Origin: Jimgerdemannia flammicorona
Lineage: Eukaryota; Mucoromycota; Endogonomycetes; Endogonales; Endogonaceae
Length of the DNA stretch: 20,082 nucleotides
Assembly: GCA_003990745.1 (NCBI GenBank)
Contig: RBNI01002004.1
Span: 1-20,082 of the forward strand
Direction: 5' to 3'
Of this stretch, positions 1 to 7,850 are shown one piece after another. The notes under the pieces were generated by a model. That model saw only the letters and a program-made list of their open reading frames with translations. It was not told where the DNA came from and ran no database searches. The translations under genes were made by a program, and so were the position numbers. Positions within the stretch are counted from its first letter, which is position 1. Each line of letters begins with the position of its first letter.

Positions 1-184
1 AGACAATTTATAGAAAGAGTAGGGGTTGCTAGAGAATTGGTAGTATTTCAGAAGAATGGAGGAGGAGGGGGAGTGCTCCTAAGTGAGATTGGGTGAGGGG
101 TTCTTTAAATATATATATGTATTATTGATGGTTTGATAATAAAGTGAGAGTCCTCATAAATATAAAAAAAAAAAAAAAAAAAAA
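1..184 (+). mobile_element. 3' end of a LINE (non-LTR retrotransposon) with poly(A) tail
   Basis: A run of 21 A residues (164-184) ends a segment that has an AATAAAGTG-type stretch just upstream (about 139-147). The same kind of stretch precedes the poly(A) of the minus-strand LINE whose tail lies at 10694-10716 (there AATAAAGTGGAAGTC, read on the minus strand). The bases before it resemble that LINE's 3' end loosely. I infer the last ~160 bases of a plus-strand LINE whose body lies outside the window. Its target-site duplication cannot be tested because the 5' end is missing. Confidence 0.6.
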
Positions 185-865
185 TGATTGACTTTAATTT
201 GAATGTAAATCTCAGTCTTGATAATAATGCTGATATTATTCATACTAAATAACTTATTCTCAAACTTCTCTATTTGATCAGATACCAGATATAGTCAAAC
301 TTGAATAACTTTGAATTCTCCTCTATAGTAGAACTGAGCCTTGATCTGAGTAGTGAGCTGAGTTAAGTATGCAGACAGATTACATATAAATATTATGTGG
401 AAATTTTTAGGAGAGAATACAAAAAAATAAAATTAAATAAAATAAAGAGTAAGTATTTAGAAAAGAACATAAGAATGAGTTATATATAAATAAGTTATAC
501 AAGATTGCTTAAAAGGCTTGCTTCTGATCCTTTTGAGATCTTTACAATATAATATATTAACTCAACAGCTCAGCTACTAAAGGTATGTCTCACAACATTC
601 TCCAGCTTTTCTTTATCTTGATCAGATATTATAAATAAAGTTAGCAGATCTCATTGTAGAGCTATGAACTCTAAGAAAAAGAGAACAGCATAAAATGAAT
701 TTAGTCATACTGTGAGAATTTAAATATAGTAGTATAAAGGTAACCTATTTTACTACTGGCTGCTCTAAAAAGGTTGCTGTATATATAGCTGTGAGGTCTA
801 TGAATTCTGAGGTCCAAAGGATCACTATAAGTTATTATTAGAATTTTCTCTCATTCTCATTATCA
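185..865. other. AT-rich stretch without a recognisable gene
   Basis: I see no long open frame, tRNA-like fold or known repeat here. The base composition is AT-rich with short A/T runs. It is probably host intergenic or heterochromatic DNA, or older repeat remains, and it forms the left flank of the Ty3 insertion. Confidence 0.5.
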
Positions 866-869
866 CTAT
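866..869. repeat. Target-site duplication CTAT, left copy
   Basis: CTAT directly precedes the left LTR, which begins TGTAA at 870. The same four bases directly follow the right LTR end at 17048-17051. A 4-6 bp duplication is usual for Ty3/Gypsy integration. Four bases alone is weak, but they sit exactly at both boundaries set by the LTR comparison. Confidence 0.6.
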
Positions 870-2060
870 TGTAATGTGCCTGGCTCAATGGAGACAAATC
901 ACAAGATTGGGGGTTGATGTAGTTTGGCTTGAGCCCCCAGTTACTTTGTCAAAAAGCAACAAAATGTTCTAAGATTCCTGAGGTCCTTGGTGTTTAGTGG
1001 TATAATAGTCAAAGCTGGATATCTGCAAGCAATTTCCTTATTGGAACAGTTCTTTGAGTGTAGCAGCAATTTGTATCTTTCTTTTTTGGGTCAACTGGGA
1101 ATTGGTAGAATTTTGTGTATAGCATGAGTGGTTTCCTTCTTAGGTAATAGTCTCCAAATCTGGGTGTGACAATCTTGTGTAGCACAATGATCTTTGTGTA
1201 GCATAGATTCCTTATGCATGACAGTCTATCAATTTAGTGGTTTTCCTTCTTAGATAATGGTGATCTCTGCATGATGATTTCTGTATAGTGTGACAATTTC
1301 CAAAAGTATGCAATTTCTGGCAGATAACTTGATTTGGCTCACTGGAAATAGAGGATGGCATGGGTTCTTCCTGGGACAGTTTGCTGGGAATTATACTGGT
1401 GGCAGGTTCTTCTTAGGCTTACTGGGAACAATGAGTAACTTGGATATCATGGATTCTTTCTGGATCAGCAGTTTCAACTGGGAATACTACTCAGATAGCA
1501 TGGATTCTTCCTGAATTGGTAGGCTCTTCTGGGAATATGATGATGTGGATTCTGGGAATACAGATAACTCAGAAGCAGTGGATGATGCAGATTCTCCTGA
1601 ATCGGTGGACTTCTGGGAAATAACTCAGATGGTGCAAATAATTCAAATAACTGGGAATACTGCTAGCAGCTTCTTAGAAAGGGTCTCTTGGCAAAGTTGT
1701 ATCAAGGACTGGCTTCATTTACACAAATGAGTCACTGTGAAGTTGTATCAGAAACTGGTTTGAGCAAGGCAGCTTTCTGGGAATGTGGCAAATAACTTAG
1801 AAATGGTGGTGAAGTTCTTCCTTGAACTTGGCAGCAAACTTCAGGCTTATCTGGCAAGTGAACCAATAGCATGGCTTATTCCTTAAGTAGCGGGTTTCTC
1901 TTCAAAAGGTGGTAAAGTTCTTCACTTGAACTTGGTGGCAAAATCTTCAAGCTTTGTATCAGAAAGTGGACTGGAGTGGAAAGGAGACCAATGCTCAATC
2001 TTTAGAGGCTTCTTTGGTTTGTATTTTGGACTGAGGTTTATTCACTCTTATCTCTGGGGT

Positions 2061-2074
2061 AATTTATATAAATT
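2061..2074 (-). promoter_or_regulatory. Possible TATA-type promoter element in the LTR
   Basis: AATTTATATAAATT is a 14-base perfect palindrome and the most TATA-like sequence in the part of the LTR expected to be U3 for a minus-strand transcript. The matching site in the right LTR (around 16771-16781) reads AATTTATACAG, so it is degraded there. The call rests on position and composition alone. Confidence 0.3.
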
Positions 2075-2128
2075 GATTGCTATCTGGTTACTATGTGGCT
2101 AACTATAGATCTGCTACTTATAGCAGAT

Positions 2129-2200
2129 ATACAGAGTCTGTATAGTGTACAGGACCTGTACAATGTACAGAGTCTATACAGTGTACAGAGTCTGTATAGA
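2129..2200. repeat. Four tandem 18-bp palindromic units in the left LTR
   Basis: Four units of exactly 18 bases lie head to tail (2129-2146, 2147-2164, 2165-2182, 2183-2200). The consensus is close to GTACAGAGTCTGTATAGT. Each unit has a TACAG...CTGTA type inverted repeat. The right LTR carries four 18-base units at the matching position (16841-16912) with a different core. Confidence 0.85.
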
Positions 2201-2366
2201 TAAACAGACCCTATCTGGCATATCTGGCTAATTATAAGTATGGTGGCATGAGTAACTATAATATACTGGATATCATGCTGGGAGCTCATGTCATCTGGTT
2301 AAGTATGCTAATTATTCACATCATCTGGCTAAGTTATAATTTGGGTGGTATATTTGGTTTGTTACA

Positions 2367-2380
2367 TCAGCCCCCACTGA
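2367..2380 (-). other. Polypurine tract overlapping the pol stop codon
   Basis: Read on the minus strand, TCAGTGGGGGCTGA lies immediately upstream of the LTR start TGTAAC. A G-rich purine tract at this position primes plus-strand DNA synthesis in LTR elements. The TGA at 2367-2369 is also in frame with the apparent C-terminal end of pol, so the reading frame runs right up to the LTR. Confidence 0.7.
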
Positions 2381-3235
2381 AGGATAGTCTGTCCCAGACT
2401 ATTCTTCAGTCATCATCCCAATAAGCATAAGCTGCTTCTGCATCTATACTTGTTTCATCATCTTCATTATCTATACTAGAGTCACTCTATTCTATGGGCT
2501 CCTCTTCTTCTTCAGAGAATAGAATTTCAATGGAATTGATGATACTCAAATAGGTGCTAGGGTTCATTCCTTGAATGTCATTCAGAGAGAACTGTGTCTG
2601 TATCAGAGCTGTGATATTTCATTTGTAAATGGTATATAGTCTGTCTGCAGCAGTGGTGTCTCTTCTGGTCAGACCTGTGGTATTCCTAATGTAGGTCTGC
2701 TCTGGGGCTGAAAGGTTCTGCAATTGTTCACCAATTGCATAGTAGGCCTGCAGTTGGTAGACTTATAGTAGGTATCTGGTCAGGATGAGATTTTCTTGGT
2801 GAACTTGGATCTTCTGAAGGGGGTTTCCATTGGCTTGGCCGAATTGGGTGGTAGGGCCTGGAAGGAGCTGAGGACTAATGTCTAGAGATGCTAATCAATC
2901 CTTTGGCTCATAGTATAAAGGGAAAATATAGTTTGAGGTGATTGATGTATACTGGTGTTCTCAGGGTTCATCCATCCATGCTTCTTAAATAGATGCTGGT
3001 TCCTTTGATGTTGTGTACAAGATAAGGTCCTTCCCATTTGGATTCCAATTTGGCAGCAAAATTTGTTTTGATCATACTTCTCCAAACCAGTACTTGATCT
3101 CTAATCTTGATCTCCTGATCCTTCTGTTTCTGGTTATAATACTTTTTTATCTTTCTTGGGATTTGATAATCTGACCTTGGGCTTGATTACATAACTGTTC
3201 TGCCTTCTTGAGGAGGTCTCCGAGATTCTCATGGT
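2367..3235 (-). pseudogene. pol C-terminal part: integrase GPY/F module and acidic tail (broken)
   Basis: This is the C-terminal end of the integrase part of pol. The module KWEGPYLV at about 3016-3039 followed by HLKLYFP is the GPY/F domain found at the end of many Ty3/Gypsy integrases, where it helps DNA binding and multimerisation. After it come about 200 codons without a family match, ending in a Glu/Asp-rich stretch (about 2410-2530) and a short tail that stops at 2367-2369. No chromodomain aromatic cage is visible. There are several in-frame stops, including a TGA soon after the GPY/F block, and a frame change relative to the catalytic core. The acidic tail could serve in target choice, but that is speculation. 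Confidence 0.75.
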
Positions 3236-3960
3236 CAGCAGTTCTGGTTTTCTTGGCAAATATCATTTCGAATGGCTTTTGTTTGGTAGAGGCAGCAGGG
3301 GTGTTCTGAATTTCTCAGGTAAGCAGAGGTCCCAATTGATATGTAGGATTGACTTAGGCAAGTCCTTTCTTGATGGTCTGGTTTATTCTTTCTGTTATGC
3401 CATTGGTCTGAGGGTGGTATGATGTGGTCCATTTGAGGTAGATCTTGTGAATTCAGGCATAACTTATAATTATGTTATTGATGAATTCTGTGCCTTGGTC
3501 AGAGATGAGTTCTTCTGGAGGTCCATATCTGAGTGTGAGTCCATGGAGAAGGCCTACAATGGTTAAGGCATCTGTAATTTCCATTGGAAAAGCCTTGGAC
3601 CACTTTATCAGATATTCTACAAATACAAGAATGTATTTGTTCCTTTTTGGTATGACTGATAGGGGTCTGATTATATCTACTCCCCATCTCTGAAAGATAT
3701 TGTCTGGTGGTGCAATTGGTTATAGTGGTGCTTGATAATTCCTTCTTCCTTGATACTTCTGGCAGGTGTCACATTTCTTGAGTATGTTCTGGACTTGTGT
3801 TCTGAGGTTGAGCCAATGTTGGTGTATTGTTTGCAGCTTCTCTTCTATATTTGCCTATCTCTGGTGGGCTTTCTGATGTTCTTTTCAGATGAGATCTTCT
3901 TGTGCCTTGATGGTCTGAGGAGCTTTCTTTAGAGTATAGTTTCTTGGGACACCCTTCTTC
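3236..3960 (-). pseudogene. Integrase: HHCC zinc finger and DD35E catalytic core (broken)
   Basis: Integrase joins the new cDNA to host DNA. The zinc finger has His at 3876-3878 and 3864-3866 and Cys at 3771-3773 and 3762-3764, that is H-x3-H-x30-C-x2-C ending in CDTC. The core has the first Asp in WGVDII (3675-3677). The second Asp is in ISDQGTEF (3498-3500). The Glu of YHPQTNGITER is at 3390-3392, exactly 35 residues after the second Asp. All three lie in one frame. In-frame stops break the segment (for example in the finger between the His pair and the Cys pair), and the frame differs from that of RNase H just before it. Confidence 0.9.
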
Positions 3961-3964
3961 TGGT

Positions 3965-4423
3965 TCATTGGGGCTGGCAGAAAAGTACATCAACATTGTT
4001 GTTGGCTTTTTCTGCTTTGTGGATGATGGTGATTTTGTAATTCTGAAGGATAAGGATCCAGCAGGCTAGAATTCTGGTAGGTTCCTTGTAGTTGAATAGC
4101 CATTTGAGGGCTGCATGGTCTGTGATCAGGGTGAACCTTTTTTCAATAAGGTAATACTTAAACAGGGTGACCACCCATATGACTGCAAGGCATTCTAGTT
4201 TGGTGCTATCATAGTTCATCTGCTGCTGATTGGTAGCTTGGCTTGCATAAGCTATCACATAGTGTTGTTGGTCAGATCCTTCTTGAGCTAGAACTGCTCC
4301 TAGGCCATCTTTGGAAGCATCTGTATACAAGATGAATGGCTTCTGTAGATTGGGGCGCACAAGGATTGGTACTGTAGTCATGCAGTTCTTGAGTTCTTTG
4401 AAGGCTGTTTCTTGTAATTCTGT
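3965..4423 (-). pseudogene. pol RNase H domain (broken)
   Basis: RNase H removes the RNA strand during cDNA synthesis. The Ty3-type motifs are present: YTDASKDGLGAVLAQ with the first acidic residue, KLECLAVIW with the Glu, and LITDHAALKWL with the next Asp, followed by a C-terminal NNNVDVLF in place of the usual NxxADALSR. It is in the same frame as the RT upstream. A TAG at 4424-4426 separates the two, at a place where Trp (TGG) is usual before TELQ, so a G-to-A change fits. The frame ends at 3965 and the integrase continues in another frame. Confidence 0.92.
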
Positions 4424-5395
4424 CTATTTAAATGGCACTCCTTTCTTGAGAAAGATCTGAATTAGGGCAGCAATTTGGGTGAAGTCCTTGATAAACCTTC
4501 TGTAGTAGGATATCAGTATCAGGAATGATAATGTTTCCTTTGAGGTCTTGGATACTGGCCAATTGTTTATCTTTTCAGTTTTCTTTGGGTCTATATGGGT
4601 TCCTTCTTTTGAAACTATGAATCCAAGGAATTCAAGTTTCTGTTTCCCAAAGTAACATTTCTTTGCATTCAGTCTCAAGTGGTTTTTGCAGGTGAGCTTG
4701 AAGAATTCCTCTAGATAGTGCAGGTGTTCTTCAAAATTTGCTGAATAGATGTTGAAATCATCTATATATACAATCAGACAGTAGTGGATCAAGGGGGTAT
4801 AAACTGAATTCATCATCCTCTGAAAGGTGGGGGGTGCATTGCAAAGTCCAAAGGGTATTCAGAGATATTTGAACAGTTTTCCTAGAGCAAGGAAGGCTGT
4901 CTTTTGAATGTCCTTGGAGTTCATGGGGATCTCATGGAATCCTGCAAAAAGGTCCATACTGCTGAAGTATCTGGCATCTTGTAACTGATCCAAAAGGTCA
5001 TCAATTCTGGGCAAAGGATAGGTATCCTTTTCAGTGACTAAATTGAGTTTCCTGTAATCTACACAGAGTCTCCATCCTCCTTTCTTTGGCACAATAAGTA
5101 TAGGGCTGGCCCAAGGGCTGGTAGATGGTCGGATGACTCCATTGTCTAAGAGTTCTTGAATGTGCTCCTTTTTGAATATTTTTAAGTTATGGGGTATTCT
5201 ATAGGGTTTCTGCCAGATGGGTGTTGCATTTCCTGTATTTATGCTGTAGTGATATGATGGGTTATATGGCAGATTTCTGTAATCAGTGGTGAAGATATCT
5301 TGATATTTGTTGAGGAGTTCTACTAGTTGTTGCTGTTGTTGAGGTATCAATTCTTCTCCAATGTTAGTGGAAGGCTTCACTGTCTCTTGGATCAC
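4424..5395 (-). pseudogene. pol reverse transcriptase domain (broken by one internal stop)
   Basis: This is a Ty3/Gypsy RNA-dependent DNA polymerase. Motifs in order are ILIVPKKGGWRLCVDYRKLN, FSSMDLFAGFHEI with the first catalytic Asp, the IPFGLCNAPPTFQ block, YIDDF at 4754-4768 (YIDD 4757-4768) with the two further Asp, and LGFIVSKEG. The N-terminal entry LPYNPSYHYSI resembles the usual RT start. One TGA at 4859-4861 interrupts it just before IPFGL, where many relatives have Arg or Val, so CGA to TGA is likely. The RT and RNase H share a frame, while the dUTPase upstream lies in another. Confidence 0.95.
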
Positions 5396-5399
5396 AGAG

Positions 5400-5789
5400 G
5401 GGCCTTTTCTTTCTTCTGAGACCTTTTGCCATTTCCCAACAAGTTTAGTTCATAAACTTCCCTATGAGTTCAGCTGAGAAAAGGCACCAGGTGTCCTATG
5501 ATGGTTCCTTTTGGCAAGATGATGATCTCCCAACTTTGGTTGGTTGCTCAGGAGTGTACTGGATTCATCTTGTCAGGAAATGTGTGTCCTTCTATATCCA
5601 GGTGTGGGATATCTTCATTGGGTTCAAAGAAGAGATTTCTGGAGTTGGTGGTGCAAAGATTTTGAAGGTGCTTTGCTCTCCAGGCTCCAGAATAAGATTC
5701 TTGTGCAGTTTGACTGGTTGGTAGTATACTTGCTAGAGGACATTTCTCTTGAGGTGGCTGACTTGAAGGAGATGTACTTCCTTCTTTTC
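5400..5789 (-). pseudogene. pol segment between dUTPase and RT, possible second beta-rich domain
   Basis: This stretch joins the dUTPase to the RT and passes through three frames. Readable blocks are NLILEPGEQSTFKIFAPP (about 5645-5702), FEPNEDIPHLDIEGHTF (about 5578-5628) and IILPKGTIIGHLVPF (about 5479-5523). The pattern of an EPGE turn, a hydrophobic strand, an FEP block and a final LPKGT-G-L strand resembles the beta-strand segment that precedes RT in many Ty3/Gypsy polyproteins. Its function there is not settled. In-frame stops and two frameshifts are present. Confidence 0.5.
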
Positions 5790-6203
5790 TGAGCTCTCAA
5801 ATCCTTTGGCTTGTCTTGTTCCTTTAGTTAGTTTGAAGACTTCTTGTAATTGTGGGGTCTTGACCTTCATGAAGACTGCTTGGGCAATCTTCTGTCCTTT
5901 AATAATTCAGTATCACTCTGTGCTGCTGTTGTATAGGATGACCTTGATTTCACCTGTATATCCTGGGTCAATGGTTTCTCCTTCTATGGTTATTCCTTGT
6001 CTGGCAAGTCCAGACCTTGAGATCAATTGTATGTAAGTTCCTTGAGGTGGCTGCATGACTAGTTCAGTTCTGATTATGAATGTTTTTCCAGGCTTGATGG
6101 ATTCATCCTCTAGACTGTGAAGATCATATCCTATATCTTCTGGGTGTGCTTTGATTGGGGGTTTGGCCTTGGGATGTAGCAGGACATACTGGGCAATATC
6201 CTT
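5770..6203 (-). pseudogene. dUTPase (dUTP pyrophosphatase) domain inside Ty3 pol, broken by two stops
   Basis: Trimeric-type dUTPase splits dUTP to dUMP and pyrophosphate and so keeps uracil out of new DNA. All five family motifs lie in one frame. Motif 1 is GYDLHS (6114-6131), preceded by HPKAKPPIKAHPED. Motif 2 is RSGLA (6003-6017). Motif 3 is IDPGYTGEI (5946-5972), with the catalytic Asp and the uracil-stacking Tyr. Motif 4 is KGQKIAQ (5880-5900). Motif 5 is RQAKGFESS (5790-5816), which keeps Arg, Gly-Phe and Ser but has Glu where Gly is usual. About 130 residues fits a single subunit. Two TGA codons (5913-5915 and 5907-5909) sit between motifs 3 and 4. It follows the protease and Cys-rich modules and precedes RT. 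That placement differs from betaretroviruses (dUTPase fused ahead of protease) and lentiviruses (after RNase H). Confidence 0.93.
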
Positions 6204-6847
6204 GCTGATTCAGGCTGATCTGAGGCTAAAGCTCCACTAGCAAGAAGCCTCCAAGCTCTAAGGTTGAGGTGTGGCCATCTGGCTCCAGTAGAAGGATCTC
6301 AGAGATAGTTGATTCCTCTTCTTTCTGTAGGGTCTAGGGTTTCTATGAAGTTGGTGGCATCTTCTATCCATTCTTAGTGGGTTGCATGTCTGATGAGAGC
6401 TAGGATGTCTTCTTCTAAATTGTAGATCTTGAGGGTCCTTCTTCCTGGCTTTTTGGTCTGGCTTTTTCGGATATGGTTTCGGTTATCTCCTCTCTTCAAA
6501 GTGTGGACTGCAACATTATGACTGAGATGGATCTTCTGATGCCTGCAGTCTCAGCAGTCTGGGTGTCTTTTATGGTTGCAATATTCCATTGCTCAGAAAT
6601 GATGTTCCTGGTTGTTGATCTCTTGTTGTCTTGGGAATTGGTACCCATCTTGGTCATAAGTTGGTGGAAGAGTAGACAAGGGGTATACTTCTGTCCAGGT
6701 GAAGAGGCCTTGTCCTCTGAATCAGCTTTGCAACTTGGTGGTAACTTCTTGGAAGGTAGTTGACTGTGTAACTATGTTTGGAGGTTCTGGTCTCTGGGGT
6801 CTCTGTCTTTTCTGTTGGTCTAGTAGATGGCACTGATAGCAGTAGTT
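6204..6847 (-). pseudogene. pol Cys/His-rich and linker segment of unknown function
   Basis: This segment continues the frame of the Cys-rich module upstream and ends where the frame changes into the dUTPase. At 6503-6580 it reads a dense Cys/His block beginning CNHKRHPDC and continuing DCRHQKIHLSH, with one in-frame TGA between the two halves. Three Cys and several His in about 25 residues could bind zinc. Next comes a basic stretch, then a likely helical stretch around 6380-6433 (YNLEEDILALIRHATH). I know no retrotransposon domain that matches. Stops at CAA/CAG-like and CGA-like positions break it. Confidence 0.5.
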
Positions 6848-7489
6848 TCAGGGAGAGTAGAAGACCATTTGGTGTGGACATCTTTCTAGCCAAAAAGCCT
6901 TTTCTTGGTTAGTTTCTTTCTTGGGAATAATGGTGATTATACTGGGTCCTTCTTCCATATTCCAAGGGTCATTGTCTTCAGAAGGTGTCCAGCAAGGGTC
7001 ATCCCAGGGAATGAGTTCAGGGACTTCTTCCTTTTTGGGTACTTCTTGTTCAGGAACTTCTTGGTCAGGAACTTCTTCTTCTTCAGATGATTCTTGTCTC
7101 CAAATTGCTTGCACTTCTACAGCTTTGGCTGCAGGTGTTTCTGGAATATGTCTGCATTTTTTCTTCTTCCTTCTGCACTCTGGGCAGGCTGTGCCAGGTG
7201 ATTTCCTTGTTCCCATGATCTTGGAGGAATGCTTGGAACACTTGTATCTCTTGAGACAGGTATGGCATCCTTTGATTTCTCCTGCAATGGCTCCAATGGT
7301 AATAGGGATGGTGTTCTTAGCCCACACATTGTCTTCTGGTCTGTCATTCACCAGATTAATTTGGGGATTGAGTCTGGGATCATTTCCATCTTCAGATTCT
7401 TCCTCTTCTTCTGTGGTGGATTCTTCACTACTGGTATATTCCTCCTGAATAATGACCTTTTTCTTCTTCTTCGATTACTCATAGCTGGT
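6848..7489 (-). pseudogene. pol basic Cys-rich module followed by an acidic linker
   Basis: This lies directly after the protease and in its frame. The first part (7380-7470) is acidic with Ser/Glu runs. At 7148-7267 there is a basic Cys block: C-x2-C-x5-C with a nearby His, then after 19 residues C-x2-C-x6-C in ACPECRRKKKKC. The second half looks like the first half of a fungal Zn(II)2Cys6 cluster, but the matching CxxxxC half is missing, so a true binuclear cluster is not supported. A Glu/Pro-rich repeat (EVP units, about 7010-7075) follows, then WDDPCW. It is probably a nucleic-acid-binding zinc module of the polyprotein. Plus-strand frames here are shadows. Confidence 0.6.
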
Positions 7490-7850
7490 TACCTTAACTC
7501 TATACTTTTTGCCTTGATAGTCAAACTTGAGTACCTGTTGACCAATGTCAACAACTTCATTCATTTCCTTCATCCAGTTGGTGCCAATAATCATGTCATA
7601 GGTGACAGCTTCAGTACAATAGCTTTCAGGATGGAGAACTGAATGTGTCCAAGAGAGATGGTGATATTTCGTACTTCTCCAAGGGGTTGAGTTTGGGCTC
7701 CATCTGCTACTATGATACTAAGGTTGGATGGTCCATCAATGGACTATTGGAGGGTGTCCAGGAATCATTTGGCAATGACACAGACAGCTGCTCCTGTGTC
7801 TATAAGGATCTTTGCCTTTTGTCCTCCAATATCTCCATATAGGTAGGTGC
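7490..7850 (-). pseudogene. Retropepsin-type aspartic protease of pol (broken)
   Basis: The protease cuts the Gag-Pol polyprotein. The catalytic triad lies in ILIDTGAAVCVI, with DTG at 7792-7800. The second signature YDMIIGTNWM is at 7571-7600. The strand VLKFDYQGKKYRV near 7500-7540 closes the domain. Between the two signatures the frame shifts by one position around 7610-7620, and TGA and TAG codons follow the DTG block. The N-terminal half is in frame with the linker upstream and the C-terminal half in frame with the Cys-rich module downstream. Confidence 0.9.

Larger units (their letters stand above)
870..2366 (-). repeat. Long terminal repeat, left copy (3' LTR of the minus-strand element)
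   Basis: The ends are TGTAA at 870-874 and TTACA at 2362-2366, a 5-bp terminal inverted repeat of the TG...CA type. From 875 the sequence matches the right LTR from 9928 closely: over the first ~150 bases I count ten differences, all transitions. Similarity resumes at 1770-2366 with 16480-17047 beyond the LINE. The LTR would hold promoter and polyadenylation signals. Open frames predicted inside it (such as 1290-1514 and 2080-2289) are chance frames in repeat DNA. Confidence 0.9.

Noticed and set aside
184..865. tRNA or other small RNA genes in the flanks (also 17052-17815)
   Set aside because: No T-arm consensus GGTTCRA with a matching acceptor stem was seen; both flanks are AT-rich without folded blocks.
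1290..1730. Plus-strand open frames in the left LTR
   Set aside because: They fall inside the LTR, recur in altered form in the right LTR with stops, and resemble no protein.
2129..2200. CRISPR array
   Set aside because: The repeats are directly adjacent 18-bp units without spacers and lie in a eukaryotic LTR.
2367..3040. Chromodomain at the integrase C-terminus
   Set aside because: After the GPY/F block I see no aromatic cage or the usual chromodomain W-x4-W-x-P pattern.
7148..7267. A free-standing fungal Zn2Cys6 transcription factor gene
   Set aside because: Only one half-cluster is present, the frame is shared with the protease and RT, and there is no separate start.
6921..7448. Long plus-strand open frame (175 codons, Ser-rich)
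   Set aside because: It lies antisense to the protease-linked Cys-rich and acidic segment, whose minus-strand frame is continuous with protease and RT. Its Ser runs are the antisense of Glu and Pro codons.
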